Positions 32,342-45,468 of a stretch of 64,000 nt of DNA are shown piece by piece. Within the stretch, counting starts at the first letter, position 1, and each line of letters opens with the position of its first letter. The position numbers were made by a program, and so were the translations under genes. This stretch comes from Siderastrea siderea (taxonomy: Eukaryota; Cnidaria; Anthozoa; Scleractinia; Rhizangiidae): the NCBI GenBank assembly GCA_964030785.1, contig OZ034968.1, forward strand, positions 54,285,730 to 54,349,729, read 5' to 3'. Under the pieces are notes generated by a model. It saw only the letters and a program-made list of their open reading frames with translations, made no database searches and was not told the DNA's origin.

Positions 32342-35300
32342 ATGCGTCATTTGGTAGAGATCCAGCCCTGGGATTTGCAGAGTGGGGCATTTACCATTGC
32401 TTTAGCACTGTTAGGTAAGTAAGAAAACTATAGACGTTCCAACCTCTTTTACGCTAGTTATTAAATACTTTATACAAACTTAAACCAGTGTTCAGAATGA
32501 ATTCGAGATCGAACTGGATCCTGTTGCTGGACACAAGTCAACAAATGTCGCACAGTGTGTCATGATTGTTGAAAGTTAAACGAAGCAAATAACAGCTACA
32601 GGCGTGGAACGTTATTGATCAGAGTAGAAACTTTCTCTATCTGCGATCAATTTTAGACTTCTTTTTTACACTCTGATACCAAGTCAAAATGCTGCCAAAT
32701 CGAAACATTGCATGAGAAAATTCGCGGGGGTAATCATGCGACGGAACGTGATGTTCGAGATCACAACTCACAGAATCATTGGCTCATAAACTTTAGACAG
32801 GCAGCTGAAAATGCAAAGCAGAAGCAGATACTGGGTTCACATAGGCCATGAAAAAAAGGCTCGTAATATTCGTAGTGTTCAAAAGCTTTGAAAAGCACTG
32901 AAATTGACTGAAACAGCTAAATCGCTCGGTAAAGCTTCATAAAAACGCACGAGCGAAGGATCTGGGATCTAACTTTCTACAAATCTTTGGCAAATTTTAT
33001 TTGACGACTCTATACACAAACAAATTTCACCTAACAAACTTTCATTCGTATGGGATATGACAAATTTTTCTTCCTACATGTGCAAATAAAATTTTCATTG
33101 AAGAACAGATGCTTTCTTGTTAATTCCATTTTTTTATTTATATTATTTGGCGCCTAATGACACTTACAGGGCTTGACAGTTTGGGGAGAATTTGTCGATG
33201 GTGTCAGCTATCTTTCTTCCTTGCTAAAATTAGCCAGTCATAAAAGAGAACTGAGTTGATTAGTAAGCGAAATTTTGTTCGAATCAAACTTAACCACAGG
33301 CGTGGAATAGGTTTCCTGTTCCATCCGTTTACATATGTAACAGTGGTTTCAAACCATCGTTCAATACATTTTGCTTGCTTCACACTATAGACCAGTCCGT
33401 ATTAACGTCTAATGAGTTTTCCTAATTTATGCGGTGTGTTCAATCATTGTAGATTAATAAGTTTGCCACAGAAAGAACACCGATCGACACTTAGTCAAAA
33501 CAAAACGCATGATTATGCGTCATTGACGTATTTACCTATTTTTTTTGAAGTGAAAGGGAAGAAGAAAATCTGATAGAAATGACCGTAGGCTTGACCGCTA
33601 AGCAACCACCGAAGGTCAAATTCGCGTTATTTTTAACTACTTCGCGATCTTTCCAAACTAATTGCGCTTAGCAAAGGCTGGAAACGAAATGGATCGAAAT
33701 TTATAACGCACGTGCAGAGTGATTGTTTGCTAATTAATTACACTTTTTGTCAAGTGTCGTTCTCGGTACCCCCGTCAGAATTTGATTTGGCTCCATCTAG
33801 GATCAAGCCAGATCGAGGTGAAGTTTCAGGGAATAATGCAAGAAGAGAATAGCTAATGGCGAGGATGACAAAAATGTGCCATAACTTGTAGACAAGACGC
33901 AGGAAGCCAAAGCAGGTTCGGGATCACCATTTTGACTGTCGTGGGAGGGAAAAGGAATTGAAAACGCTTGTTTTGACCCTGTCTGGCTAGATAGGCACAG
34001 TCAGCATTTAAACTTTTCATTGCCGCTGATCATCGGCGAGTTTTGGTGTCCTCCTTTATACAGACAGAACTACATCGCCGATGAACATCGGCGAGTTTTG
34101 AGTTCTTCTTTATACAGGCAGAACTACCTCGCCGATGAAGTCACTTTAACTAATCACTGAATGAAACATTCACATAAATAAGTCATTTCTATAGATATAA
34201 ACATTCACATAATATGTGTATGTACACCCATAACTGTATGTTTGTCGAACAGTATTATGACATGTTTCTTTTCCTGATACACAGATTCCAAAAAAAATCC
34301 ACGGAAACATTTCCACGCAAAACTTGGTCGATCCAATAGGGAAAGCGCAGGCCAACTTGTTTGGACTTTCAGACCGGTAGCCTTCGACTTAAAGCTCGGA
34401 CGGAAGGCTAATGGACTGGATTTCGATTGTGTTGAACATTCAGTTAGACAACTCATGAAAATATATACTTAGTTTGAATGAAAATATTTTCAATATTTGA
34501 GTTTATTTTATATTTCTAAACAAAATTACTTGTCTTTATAATTGCTATTTCAGGATTAATCTCTGCCGTGGGACTCGTTGGCAACGGTGTTGTGGTTGCT
34601 GTTATAACAACTCTGCGCCGGCGAGGACAAAAATCCACTGTTCAGCTGTTTCTCCTTCACTTGGCCATCTCGGACCTAATGGTGTGCCTGCTGTGCATTC
34701 CGCTGACCCTTTTTATTAATTTTCACTATCCTGCTGAGTACCATACAAGAGATTATGGCCTTTGCAAGTTAACACGACTCATGCAGGTAAAGCCAGTTCT
34801 CTTAATAAATATTTTACTCCGAACGACCAACCAAAATTTAAAAAATGTCAGCGACCCTATAAAGAGTCTAGAATTGGGATCACTATGGTGTTTTACAGCC
34901 AAAAAAGTCAAATTGCTCCTGCTGGTTTTTAAACAGTGTGTAATAAAGCAACATACTGGGGCCAAAAAAGAAAGAAAAATGCACTACCACAAGTTCTTCT
35001 CTACCACTCTTTTGTGTGACTTTATTTTTTTCCTGCTTTATGAAATAATTTTAGGCAGAAGAAAAGTTCCTGATTCAGGAAATGACAGAAATAGGCTTCT
35101 GTATAGAGGCCCTCCTAGAAATATTAATCATTCAACATGGGCCGGTTATTTAAACAACGTTAAGACGAGGTTTATCAGAACCGCAGTCTACATCGATTTT
35201 AATTTGGCCAGCCCGAATATGTACGCGTTGTTTACCCTAATTAATATCAAGCAGACATAGAGCACAGATTAGAAGAACATTTATGCCCTTTAAATAACTC

Positions 35301-36696
35301 CCTTATAAACAGACTGGTAGCGGTTTATTCGTTGCCCTGTACCAAGGTCTATGTTAGAATTCGTTTAAAAAATTGGCCCATAGATTCAAGGTTGCTGACT
35401 TGAATAAGTGGAACAAAGAATTAGTATTCCCAGGTGTAACAACCAATGTTCAATTCATTTGGCACGGGTTCATGCAACATTGGTTAACAGACCTAAACGC
35501 ACCAGCAGAAATCTCTAATTATATTCACATGATTTAACAATATGCATTCAACATCATAAGCCACAAGATGACCACTGAAACGCATTCAAAATGTTTAAAT
35601 CAAGAGCGATGAACGATTTTCAATCGAGAATTAAATTTTGTTTGGCCACCCTGCAACCAGAGTACAGCAAAGTTGTGGTCAGCAATGTTGAATCTCGAAA
35701 GAAAAAAAATTCAACATAGAAAACGCTGAAAAAAAATACTAACCCCGCTTTTGTATTTCATTTAATAAATGTCAGTTATTCTGTTTCCTTTTTCTGTAGC
35801 ACCTTGGTACGGTAATCTCTGTCAGCCTATTGACTGTAATAAGTATCGATCGCTACCTGACATTTGTGAAGCAGGAGTTTACATGCAGCCAAAGAGCGTG
35901 GTATTTCAAGCCCCATTGGCTGATCTTTTTCGCCTGGGTGTACAGCACAGGTGAAACTCTTCCAATCTTACACACGGTTGTTTTTGTTCCTATTAACTTT
36001 ACAAACAATACAGTGTATTACTGCACCACAACACAGGGCAGCACACTCTTTGGAAGAATTTACCTTCTTGCTTCAGTTTTACTTGGGTTCGTTATTCCCT
36101 TAGCAACAATGACGATATCATACTATCGTGTAATAAGAGTCGTATGGACCAGAAATCGGAGGCTTTCTTCTACAGTAGACTCAGAATCTGACGCCAGAAT
36201 CACAAACACAAAGCTGTTGGAACGATCTAGAAAGAGAGTTCTTCGTGTTTTGTTGATTATTCTTATTTGCTTTGTAACTTGCTGGCTGCCGTTTGCCCTT
36301 TACCATGGAATCTTGGAGCGATATGTCAAGGAACCTCCCAACCCCATGGATGTGGTACGACTGATCACCTATGGCGTAGGCTTAGCCAACTCAATGTGCA
36401 ACCCATTCATTTACTATTTCAATGTTGGAGGAAAATCAGTCTGCTCCATAAAAAGACGTTTCATGGAATTAATGGGTGGGGGAGCAAGAACGTCACCACA
36501 ATCTGATGAAAGAAGCACGAATCTTTCAAGTACTTCAAGGTCTGCCTCCTCGACCATGGTGCAGTTAACCTTTCACCCAAACAACAGTGTTTGTCCAAGC
36601 ACAAACGTTACATTAGACAACAATAATCCTATTAAATGCGCATTTGCCAACGAAATTCACAGTTCACAAGAAGACGGTATAAATACTAAACTGTAA
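32342..36696 (+). CDS. Class A (rhodopsin-like) G-protein-coupled receptor, three exons, intact
   Basis: Exons 32342-32414, 34554-34786 and 35800-36696 join with GT-AG introns (phase 1, then phase 0) into a 400-residue protein. The sequence shows seven-helix signatures: N35 in VGNG (TM1), D65 in LAISD (TM2), C95 and C177 for the extracellular disulfide, DRY at 119-121, CWLPF at 263-267 (TM6) and NPFIY at 303-307 (TM7). Extracellular loop 2 has the N-glycosylation sequons NFT and NNT. The cytoplasmic loop 3 has a Lys/Arg cluster (ERSRKRVLRV), and the tail is Ser/Thr-rich. It would sit in the plasma membrane and signal through G proteins. The overall look is that of invertebrate peptide receptors, but the ligand cannot be read. 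It is one of a tandem family with 26114-26342 and 38617-47327. Intron 1 holds the duplicated segment at 32794-33660. Confidence 0.92.
32794..33660 (+). repeat. Duplicated segment in intron 1, empty-site copy
   Basis: Collinear paralogue of 17164-17605 plus 22869-23265, without the 5.2 kb LINE insertion. It shows that the receptor duplication included intron sequence and predates the LINE. Confidence 0.75.
34031..34137. repeat. Two-copy 55-bp tandem repeat with inverted ends in intron 1
   Basis: Each unit begins CATCGGCGAG (34031 and 34086) and ends with a complementary cgccgatg (34076-34083 and 34130-34137), so each unit could form a hairpin. It lies about 420 bp before exon 2. Confidence 0.7.
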
Positions 36697-36851
36697 ATAA
36701 ATTGCAATATTTTAAAACAAAACCATGTAGAATAGTTATCCCTAAATTCGGGGAGCATATATGTAGAATAGTTTTGCTCTAATTCGAGGAGTCTATATAT
36801 CTATAATTAGAATGTACCATATTATTAAAACAGTCATTTTATTCCACTGAT

Positions 36852-37095
36852 TTTACCATGGAATCTTGGAGCGATATCTCTAGGAAGCGCTAACCCGGCC
36901 ATGGACGCAGTACGACTGATTACCTATGGCGTGGGCTTAGCCAACTCGTGGGCTTGTCCTACCTCTTACTCACAAGCCATGTGTTAATTCGAACAAATTT
37001 CACAGTTCACAAGAAAACGGCACAAATACTAAATTGTAAATAAAGCGGACAATTTTAAGACAGAACCAGAATAGTTACCCCAATTTCAGGGAGTA
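36852..37095 (+). pseudogene. Fragment of GPCR exon 3, tandem duplicate with internal deletion
   Basis: The block taccatggaatcttggagcg is shared with the intact exon at 36301-36320. It continues through TM7-coding sequence (about 36910-36950), then jumps to sequence matching the 3' end and UTR of the gene (ttcacagttcacaagaa, matching 36656 onward). About 300 bp in the middle is missing. It has no open frame and cannot encode a receptor. Confidence 0.8.
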
Positions 37096-38616
37096 AATAT
37101 AAATTATCCTGAATAACATTTGAAATAAAACTAATATTAGAATGAACAAAGTTGTGCCAACAAGAGATGGCAACGTAGGCTAAGAAGAATACAGTGCATG
37201 CTTCGAGTGCATATAATGCGAATATTCTAGCTAGCATGGCTTCGTGAAAAAACGGAAAAACGTTTAATTAAGAGCATGATTGAACCGAACGTACAACTTT
37301 TTGATAGCCAGGCCAGAGCCAAAATCGGTTTTAATAAATTATGCATGGCTACAGTTAACACGTACCTATTTACGTATAAATTAATTTATTATAGAGACAA
37401 GAGTGGTTTAGTGGAAAATAGACCAATCCTAAATTTCATACGAAACTGCGTACATCCGGGTCTCGAGTGCTTAATTTCCATATCTTCACCTGTGAAGATA
37501 TCGATTACTGCATGTTCCTCCTTTTATTCTGTTGTATGTGCAAAAACACTCTTGTCTAACGGGAATCAAATATCATCTAAATAAATAAATAAATAATGTG
37601 CGTAGATAGGTGCGAAATTTATTTGCTTATTAATAGACTTATTTATCTATTTACGTATTTCGTGAACCTTTTCGGACAGTCCTGAGTTGTTCTGAAAGTG
37701 AAGCATTTGCCAAAGCTGTGGCATCCTTGGGTAAAACAGAACAAGATGAGTTAGATAGGTATGTATCTAAGTAGTTTCTTAACATGTAATTGGGTACTTG
37801 TATTATTTAGTATTGTTCATCCCATACAAATACCAACGTTACTGATGATTTTGACGTAGTGAAAGTCGAACTTGATTTCTAAATATAAATAAAATTAACT
37901 AATCTAACATCTCTGGGTATCAACAAACTCAGTGTCATAATTAAAGTTGAGTTTACCTGCAACATTGTGAAACCATCAGTTGAATTTGTAAGAAAGTCAA
38001 ATGAATACAGTTGACAACCTTTGACAGCTTGCTGGAAATTTCGTCATTATTTTTGCTTGAAGCAGCCAAAATTCCCCTGTTTGCGGGCTAGACTTGTGAC
38101 TGAACTTGGTTTCAGTGAAGTGAAGGATTTGCCGTTTGTTAAACGTTACTACTCCCCAAACAAACTATACGTCATCCGAGTGTGAAAATATAAATTAATT
38201 CAAGCTTGAATTTGTCACGCCACTGAAGCGTCACGCTAGGGCTGTCTTTTTAGGTCTTTTTCTAGTGGTTTTGTGTTTGTCTTTATCTTATAGGAGATTG
38301 CTTCATAGGTGTATACTAAAACAGTTTTTTGGTGAATAGTGGGCCTTGGGAATATCTACTTGAATTAACTCGGTCTTTTGCAGCTTGGTAAATAAGCCTA
38401 TTACAAAAATATTGCCACCGGTCACCTCAATTTCCGAGAATAATTGATGATGTGCATGTGACGTCAGTCTGCTAAGCGGATGTCGTAAACTAATGAACAC
38501 GGAACTTCTCTGGCTAAAAGCGTTTGTTTGTCTTAAACTTTACGTGAAATGAAATGCAACGTATATGGTCCTTTCGTTGCCAGAGAGTGTAGTCGAGATT
38601 AGACCAAGTCGGTAAA
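37096..38616. other. Spacer between the two receptor genes
   Basis: The 102-codon frame at 37276-37584 shows no recognisable domain and ends in an (aaat)n run. Some sequence shortly before 38617 resembles the upstream region of the first intact gene. No other gene is seen. Confidence 0.45.
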
Positions 38617-41600
38617 ATGTATCATTTTGTAGAGAGCAAGCCCTGGGATATGCAGAGTGAAGCGTTTGCAATCGCTGTAGCACTGTTAGGTAAGTAAAAT
38701 TAATCTATGGACAATGGTTTGAACAGTTGTAATAACTCAGTGCATAAAAGCTTTCGGCCTGTTTCAAACGTCGTGCCACTCGCGTACTAATCAAGCTAGT
38801 TCGACTGTATCACGACTTAATTCAACAGAATTTAATGAAAGTTAACCGGAATTGTACTAATGAATGCACGACGTTTGGACCCAAGTCATGCTACTCTTGT
38901 GTACCACGATAGAACGTCCTTTGCTACACTTCTTGCCAAAGTCGAACTTAAGGTGATCTTTTTCATTCGGCACCGCAGCAGCATTGCATCTGAAACAGGT
39001 CTTATTATGCTGTTAATGCGATTCCAACACGACCTTTCTTCCGCAACGAGATGAAAACTACACAAACCATTATGTACGGCAATGCAAGTTTTATTGTAGA
39101 ACGAAATGGCTAAAAATAAAAGGGATGTAAAAAAATAGTCATAGCAAGTTTGCATGGTACCGGTATGAATCTTCGTAAAGGAATGAAAATCTCGATCCGC
39201 TTCACGACTCTCAGCAGAAAAGGTAAACTGACGCTACTGGCGACTCGTACCGATATGCTGAAATTTGAACGGTTTTCATGTGTCACGAATACAGAGCCAA
39301 CGTTTTGAAACGTCTGTATACATGTATTAGAGCCACAACAGGAAAGAGAGGTGGGATGAAAGAAACACCAACAGAAACACAGAAACACCAACTTAGTGTT
39401 CCGTGTAAATAAACACAAGTTTCTGTGCGTCACGCATGTTAATTGGACATGAACATTAAACGTCACAAAATGTTAAACAAGACAAAACATTGTCGAGAGG
39501 GAAAGCCCGGCGCAGTTCATAGAATCAGCCTAGGCTCGCTAACTTGAGACTTAAACTAGAAAAAAAGTAAATGACTACATCGATCAGACTACATCAGTAT
39601 TCCAAGTCTATAAATCATTATTTCATTTTAAGATATTTTTTAATTTCTCAGTTTAGTTCAGCACACATGGTTCTTTTTCGAGCACTGAATTTAATGGCCG
39701 TTTTTATTCTAGAGACGGATAATCCGTCTGGGACGAACTTGGGCAAAGAAAGTTAGTTCGTCTGGTTATCTGCGTCTCAGTATAAAGATGGGCGCAAAAC
39801 AGATTATGGGTCTAGTCGAACTATCTTCGGTAGTGCGTCTTCCAGTAGTGGTTTGGAGGACAGAAGTCAAAACACAAACCATGATGAGGCAATGAAACAT
39901 TAACCTTCCTTTGTGACGTGAAAATAAAAGAGAAAACACATCTGAGGGAAAATGATGTACGCAATATCTTTTACGCCCACATCAAGATATTGGCAGCTGC
40001 GTGGTTTTAACAATCACCTGTGTGTGGGGCTTCGGAAACTGGGAAGAGGAAAGAGACGTTAATAGAACGATCCAGAATGGGTTTTAAACGCTTCATTGCC
40101 ACTTCATAGGATAATTTCGGTCGAATTATTCCAACACAAAATGATCTGTTATATTTCGTTATGAAAATTTGGGCTAAAATGCTTACAATCAGTTGTAGAG
40201 TGAAAAGGGAAGATATTTGTTGTAGTTTGACGTGCGTAGAAAACACCGCCAGTAGCGGGATTAAATAAAGAAAGATGAATTTTAAGCTCGGATAAGAAAG
40301 ATGGAATATCAGTTCAGAATAACACGAGTGTGGGACAAAGTAAAAAAACGAGTCCCCGACGGGAATCGAACCCATGACCTTCAGTACAACGGTCTTCTTT
40401 CTTTATTCATCATCCTACAAGGTACAGTTTGACATTGATGATCCCAGCATTACGCAGGACGCGTTTCACTGGGAACCTCGTTAATATGACCTATAGCTTA
40501 CCACTTCTCTTCTAATAGCTCAGTGGTTAGAGCGTACAACCGGTGTAAGGAAACATGCATTCGATTCCCGTCGGGACCTCAGATTTTTTTCTTTGTCCCA
40601 CGTGCACGCTCGAGACATTCTGGATTTTCCATCTTTCTTAACTTTATGCCCGTTTCAAAGTTTTTTGATTATTACTGATTATGGTTGTTATTTTTTAAGG
40701 ATTAATCTTCGTCATTGGAGTTGTTGGTAATGGTATTGTGGTTGCTGTTATCACAGCCCTGCGCCTGCGACGTCAAAAATCCTCCGTTCAGCTGTTTCTC
40801 CTTCACTTGGCAATATCCGATCTGATGGTGTGCCTGCTGTGCATTCCGCTGACATTCTTTACTAACTTTCACTACCCCACTGAGTATCACACAAGAGATA
40901 ATGGCCTGTGCAAGTTATCGCGATTTATGCAGGTACAGTGCTCGGTATTCACGTAGTAGTGTTTTCACTAATAAGAATCGTTAAATGTTAATGCGTAGAA
41001 CAATAAAGAACGCACGCACCAAAGTTAAAACAATTGTTTCAAATTGTTAATTGTCATGCTGGTACGCTGGTGTGTAGAAATATCGATCTGAATGGCGTGC
41101 ACAATTAACGGACAACAAGCCACTATCCTTCATATAACTTGTTTCAGAACTTAGTTTTTTTATCGATCCCCCTATTTACGTACAGAAATTTTGAAATGTT
41201 AACCCCCGTTTAATCGGTTGTTCCGAAAACGCGGGCGGGGTCGGGGTGCGGGGTGCGGGGTGCGGGGTGCGGGGTGCGGGGTGCTGGGTGCGGACTGCGG
41301 ACTGCGGGGTCATTAAAAAAAACGAAAAATGAAAATTAAAAAATTAATAAACAAACAAACAAATAAATGAATAAATAGGCAGCGTCTAGATACCCGGAAG
41401 CCGAGTACAGATCATGGCTAAATACCCAGCAGTCCGAAATTTTCGAAGGATTTCGACGGAAAGGCTTTTTCTAACGTTTTGAAAGTATTCTATATTTATT
41501 TAGAATTGCCAAGCGATTTAGAAAAGTATTTTGGTTTTGTAGTTGACGAGTTTTCCGCGCTTGTGCATACTACAAAATGCGATGTTTGCGACCCTTAGAA

Positions 41601-44190
41601 TTTTTTTGTGGCTACATCCGCCAGTCAGAACGCACAGAAGTTGGACGGAATTTCTCATCCAAACGTCCTGGGAGCATTCGAAGTTTGTTAAGAATTATCA
41701 AGCGATTCAAAAGACCAATTTAGGTTTGTAGCTGGCGAATTTTGTGAGCTTGTGCATACAAATGAAATCGCTATGTTCGCGACAATTTTTGTGACTAGAT
41801 CCGCTAGGCCTGCCAGACCCGCCAGTCAAAAACACGCAGAATTTAGACATAATTTTTCATTCCAACGTCGTGGGAGTATTGGAAGTTTGTTTAGAACCTG
41901 GTTTATAATTACCAAGCGATTTAAAAGACCAATTTGGTTTTGTAGCTGGGGAATTTTCCGAGTTTGAGCATACTAGAAAATCGCTAGCTTCCTTGATCCC
42001 TGTCTGACCCGAGCCGTCACGCAACCATAGTGTAGTGACAATTGTCACGGACTCTATCTAAAACCTGGATAATTCTCCGAATTTTTAGAGGCAGACTTTT
42101 AATACAGGAAAATAGAGTACAGGCTACCAAATATAAAACAATTATCTACACTGAAATTATAAATATATGAAATTCATATATTTGAACTGCGGAATGAAGA
42201 AATAAATGTAAAGAGGATCCTCGCAGTTATTAACGCAACTTATGCAGTTGCGAAGAGAAAGCCTGAAAAAATCAGGCTTGCCGGGATTCGAACCCTGACC
42301 TTCTGCGATACCGGTGCAGCGCTCTAACCAATTGAGCTAACAAGCCAATTGGGAGCTGGTCATTAAATTGGTTCGCAATATACCCGGGAAAGATGAAGAT
42401 GAAATTATAAATATACGAAATTCATATATTTGAACTGCGGAATGAAGAAATAAATGTAAAGAGGATCCTCGCAGTTATTAACGCAACTTATGCAGTTGCG
42501 AAGAGAAAGCCTGAAAAAATCAGGCTTGCCGGGATTCGAACCCTGACCTTCTGCGATACCGGTGCAGCGCTCTAACCAATTGAGCTAACAAGCCAATTGG
42601 GAGCTGGTCATTAAATTGGTTCGCAATATACCCGGGAAAGATGAAGATGAAATTATAAATATATGAAATTCATATATTTGAACTGCGGAATGAAGAAATA
42701 AATGTAAAGAGGATCCTCGCAGTTATTAACGCAACTTATGCAGTTGCGAAGAGAAAGCCTGAAAAAATCAGGCTTGCCGGGATTCGAACCCTGACCTTCT
42801 GCGATACCGGTGCAGCGCTCTAACCAATTGAGCTAACAAGCCAATTGGGAGCTGGTCATTAAATTGGTTCGCAATATACCCGGGAAGATGAGAATATATG
42901 AATATATGAATATTCAATATATGAATTTCATATATTTATAATTTCATCTTCATCTTTCCCGGGTATATTGCGAACCAATTTAATGACCAGCTCCCAATTG
43001 GCTTGTTAGCTCAATTGGTTAGAGCGCTGCACCGGTATCGCAGAAGGTCAGGGTTCGAATCCCGGCAAGCCTGATTTTTTCAGGCTTTCTCTTCGCAACT
43101 GCATAAGTTGCGTTAATAACTGCGAGGATCCTCTTTACATTTAATTATCTACACTGAAAGCTACAAAAGAATTAATGAATTCTGATAATTATTTTGTTAA
43201 CATTCAATTGATGAGATTCATTCTATCATGCTTAATTAACGCAATAATTTATTATCAATTCAGACTGTAACTTGATTGTTATCTCCTTATTACATTATTA
43301 TTTCTTTTTGTTTATGCAATTGCAATACTTTGAGAACTTATAGTCACGCAAATAAAGCTTATTGTTGTAGTTGTCGTCGGAAACCAGAGTGCCAGGCGTA
43401 TCTACATGCCCGGCAGCCGGGCGCAGTTAAATTGAAATGGTAAATGCTCCGCAGTTCACAGCTCAGAGGCTTCACAGTCATTTTTCAAATTACTGAAATA
43501 AAGTTTCAGTGATAACAACTCTGACAGCATCCGTGACAATTTTCACTTTGGCTGCGTAACGGCTCGGGTCAGACAGGGATCAAGCAAGCTAGCGATTTTC
43601 TAGTAATTGCTCAGGCTCGGAAAATTCCCCAGCTACAAAACCAAATTGGTCTTTTAAATCGCTTGGTAATTCTAAACCAGGTTCTAAACAAACTTCCAAT
43701 ACTCCCACAACGTTTGAATGAAAAATTCTGCGTGTTTTTGACTGGCAGGTCTGGCAGGCCTGGCGGATCTAGTCACAAAAAGTGTCGAGAACATAGCGAT
43801 TTCATTTGTATGCACACGCTCACAAAATTTGTCAGCTACAAAACTAAATTGGTCTTTTGAATCGCTTGATAATTGTTAACGAACTTCGAATGCTCCCAGG
43901 ACGTTTGGATGAGAAATTCCGTCCAACTTCTGTGCGTTCTGACTGGCGGGTGTAGCCACAAAAAATTTCTAGTGGTCGCAAACGTCGCATTTTGTAGTAT
44001 GCACAAGCGCGGAAAACTCGTCAACTACAAAACCAAAATACTTTTCTAAATCGTTTGGCAATTCTAAACAAATATATCATACTTTCAAAACGTTAGAAAA
44101 AGCCTTTCCGTCGAAATCCTTCGAAAATTTCGGACTGCTGGGTATTTAGTCAAGATCCGTACTCGGCTGTGGGGTACCGACGCTGCCTAT

Positions 44191-44229
<39 letters not shown>

Positions 44230-45412
44230 TTTGTTAGTTTATTTATTTATTTATTTATTTATTGGTTTATTTTTTATTGTTTTTTAATTTTCATTTTTCG
44301 TTTTTTTTAAGACCCCGCAGTCCGCACCCCGCACCCGCACCCCGCACCCCGCGTTTTCGGAACAACCCGGTTTAATCTCTGAAAAAAAATGTTGCTGTTT
44401 GGAATTGAGCATGTTTTGCTTCGTACGCGTGTTCGATATCGAATAGTAAACATATGGCTTTACAATGCCGGGTACAAGTCTTGGTCCTGTAAACACTGAG
44501 TAACGTTTACCCGCAATACTAGAACAGTTAAAAAAGATCATTTTCTTAAAAAAAAAGAGTTAATCACATTTCTTTGTTGCCGTTGTCTGTTGTTCGTGTA
44601 AACCATTCAGATATCACACACTAGCATGTACGCATTTAAAAATTGAAACAATGGTTTTAACCTTGGTGCGTGCTTCTTTATTGTTCTTCACATTAGCATT
44701 TAACGGTTCTACGCGACTGGGTTGAAAAAACGAGGCGCAGCCGAGTTTTTTTAACCGACTTCGAGGTGTTTAGATACCGGATGAAACACTCTTTTGAGTT
44801 TTTGATATGGCTTCTCAAACCATTCATAATTCTTGAAGAAATTTGAACCAAACGTTCGCAAAATTTAGATCCGGCATCCAAACCACCATCACGGTAGAGA
44901 TTTTCTATGTTTTCTCTTTATAAGTTAGTCGTTATGCGAAGACTCCTCTTGTGGGAATTCGAAGTTATAATTAGCTATAATTGCTTGACGAATGCCAATC
45001 AACCCGACAACATCACGATACCTTTCTACCGCAATATGTTAAAGCAATTTTCTCGTATTTAAAAATTAACTCATCAACCGTCGTACTTTTTTTGTACGCT
45101 TTCGACTCAGTGACAGGCCCTGATTTTATAAGAGGCGTGATAGAAATTGCTGCAAACTCATAGTGATGCTGGAAATGAAATTACTTTTCAGTAGTGGTAA
45201 GTTTCAAGTATGAGTTTTAGTAAACGTCAGACAAAGAAGTCAGAAATTTTGACACCCGTTTTGATTTAATGACTAATATTTCTTGTTTGCAAACTACACA
45301 ACAAAAATAGCGAAAATACTTAGTAAGTCGACCGATAGACCCAAAATCAAAAAATTATAGCAACAATAAAGAGAATAGGCGAGAGGTTTGTCGTCGATCC
45401 TTCTTTAAGCAA

Positions 45413-45468
<56 letters not shown>

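Larger units (their letters stand above)
42140..43159. mobile_element. Array of four tRNA-like units inside a 17-bp direct duplication
   Basis: The 17-bp sequence aattatctacactgaaa occurs at 42140-42156 and 43143-43159 and encloses the array, as expected for LINE-type retroposition of a SINE. Inside are three near-identical tandem units of 248 bp on the minus strand and one unit on the plus strand, head to head. Each has a tRNA-like body followed by a short hairpin with T6 (cctgattttttcagg), which would act as a Pol III terminator. Confidence 0.8.
41215..44370. mobile_element. 3.2 kb inverted-repeat element in intron 2
   Basis: The arms, about 41215-42060 and 43540-44370, are reverse complements over some 850 bp, starting GGTTGTTCCGAAAACGCGGG and ending with its mirror image. 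Flanking GTTTAATC (41207-41214 and about 44371-44378) is a likely 8-bp target duplication, though one or two bases at the right border are ambiguous. The centre holds a tRNA-like array. It is probably a non-autonomous TIR element; hAT is possible from the duplication size. It accounts for most of the length difference between the two paralogous introns. Confidence 0.75.

Noticed and set aside
34568..35260. 230-codon frame starting in TM1 of the receptor
   Set aside because: It runs from exon 2 through the donor at 34787 into intron 2. The paralogue and the downstream DRY exon show that splicing is the correct reading.
37276..37584. 102-codon frame between the receptor genes
   Set aside because: No recognisable domain, and it ends in an AAAT microsatellite. 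Not supportable as a gene.
42140..43159. Functional tRNA-Thr gene cluster or CRISPR-like array
   Set aside because: C at position 33, a mismatch in the anticodon stem and a GGT anticodon argue against translation use. The 248-bp units are whole tandem copies with no short-repeat/variable-spacer pattern, and the genome is eukaryotic.
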